Shown piece by piece: positions 6,382-7,056 of a stretch of DNA of 7,056 nt. The stretch is from NCBI GenBank assembly GCA_002727695.1, contig PBXT01000092.1, positions 6,875 through 13,930 of the forward strand. The letters run 5' to 3'. The first letter of the stretch is position 1. Every line of letters starts with the position of its first letter. The notes beneath the pieces were generated by a model. That model was given only the letters and a program-made list of their open reading frames with translations. It was not told where the DNA came from and made no database searches. The DNA is from Methanobacteriota archaeon (lineage in GTDB: Archaea > Thermoplasmatota > Poseidoniia > Poseidoniales > Poseidoniaceae). The position numbers and the translations under genes were made by a program.

Positions 6382-7056
6382 ATGGACCTCGGCGGAGAAT
6401 TTTGTCTAGTTTGCGGAGCAGACCCTCCGCTATTCTCAGACAGAATGTGTGAGAAGTGTACTCGAGACAGGGTAACACTGGTCAAGGTTCCAAAGAACGC
6501 ACCATGGACAAGATGTGCTCGTTGTGGAATTATTGATTTCCAAGGTAAGTGGAGCCATGTCGATGAAGAAGATTTGTGGCACGAATTAGTCCAGAGAAAT
6601 GTCGAATTTCACTCAGAAATCGAGGACTTAGAATTGGGATTAATGGCTCAAGAAGTCGATGGTAGACACACCTTGATTCACCTTGAAATAGAGGGCGTAA
6701 TCGATGACCTGCTTTACACGGAAAAACACACAATGCGAGCTAGGATGTCAAACGGAGTCTGCCTAACTTGTACAAGGCGCGCTGGAAATTACTTCGAGGC
6801 TACCGTACAATTGAGGTCAAGCGCCCGACGACTATCCGAAGAGGAGTTCAACACACTTAGGAGAACGCTCGATGATGTTCTTGCAGAAATGCCCGAGGAC
6901 CCAATGTTTTTCATTACAAATGAAGGTCCTGTAACAGGCGGTTACGATGTTGTTCTGGGCTCGAAAGCTCTGGCTAGAGCATGGGGGAGACATTTGATTG
7001 CACAGCATGGTGGACAAGTTACCACCACTACATCTGTTGTTGGTAGAAAGGATGGT
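6382..7056 (+). CDS. nmd3: NMD3-family ribosome biogenesis protein, N-terminal 225 codons
   Basis: In eukaryotes NMD3 is the adaptor that binds the late 60S ribosomal subunit for nuclear export. Archaeal homologues lack the export part and are presumed to act in large-subunit maturation or anti-association. The visible part has four CxxC pairs, Cys8/11, Cys23/26, Cys45/48 and Cys127/130, enough for two zinc sites as in the family. It then shows the typical strand-rich core with YFEATVQLR (137-145) and the GGYDVVLGSKALAR region (186-199), which matches the 'GGxDxxxGSxxxAR' pattern of NMD3. The frame is still open at the right edge, so the C-terminus is missing. It sits 12 bases after ccmD on the same strand, an unusual link between a translation factor and cytochrome c maturation that probably reflects operon packing. 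This gene is the best evidence for an archaeal source. Confidence 0.9.
   Translation, partial: MDLGGEFCLVCGADPPLFSDRMCEKCTRDRVTLVKVPKNAPWTRCARCGIIDFQGKWSHVDEEDLWHELVQRNVEFHSEIEDLELGLMAQEVDGRHTLIHLEIEGVIDDLLYTEKHTMRARMSNGVCLTCTRRAGNYFEATVQLRSSARRLSEEEFNTLRRTLDDVLAEMPEDPMFFITNEGPVTGGYDVVLGSKALARAWGRHLIAQHGGQVTTTTSVVGRKDG

Noticed and set aside
1..7056. tRNA, rRNA, CRISPR array, insertion sequence or phage genes
   Set aside because: I saw no cloverleaf-like or rRNA segments, no spaced direct repeats and no transposase or integrase motifs; the window is filled by ordinary protein genes.

Overview
The window most likely comes from an archaeon. A marine Thermoplasmatota relative (Marine Group II/III, 'Poseidoniales'-like) is my best guess, but it is an inference. 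The clearest marker is the start of an NMD3 gene at the right end, a family found in archaea and eukaryotes but not bacteria. Other hints are an acidic secreted subtilase with CARDB-type repeats, and operon-leading genes without a Shine-Dalgarno sequence next to internal genes that have one. Base composition is moderate and coding density is very high: no stretch over about 75 bases lacks a gene.

Left half, minus strand (1-4234): two tandem protease genes. A rhomboid-family intramembrane serine protease with a C-terminal zinc-ribbon-like tail (3329-4234) lies upstream of a large secreted subtilisin-like (S8) protease (1-3257). The subtilase runs off the left edge and has 1085 codons visible. 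The 71-base gap between them holds two GC-rich hairpins with the same CCCTACGGG core, plus a wider inverted repeat that reaches into the end of the rhomboid gene.

Right half, plus strand (4289-7056): a compact cytochrome c maturation (System I) cluster followed by nmd3. The first gene fuses a CcmA-type ABC ATPase to a short CcmB-like membrane domain. Next come ccmC, with both conserved heme-ligand His positions and a WWD-type motif, and a 58-codon ccmD-like gene overlapping ccmC by ATGA. Last is the first 225 codons of nmd3. In System I, CcmAB powers release of heme-loaded CcmE from the CcmC-CcmD complex. Here that module seems reduced to three genes. CcmE, CcmF and CcmH are not in the window.

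The two halves diverge from a 54-base gap (4235-4288) that should carry both promoters, but I cannot point to a convincing TATA box there. The most notable points are the CcmA-CcmB fusion with a shortened membrane part, the recurring UAC-loop hairpins at gene junctions, and the zinc-ribbon rhomboid next to a subtilase.
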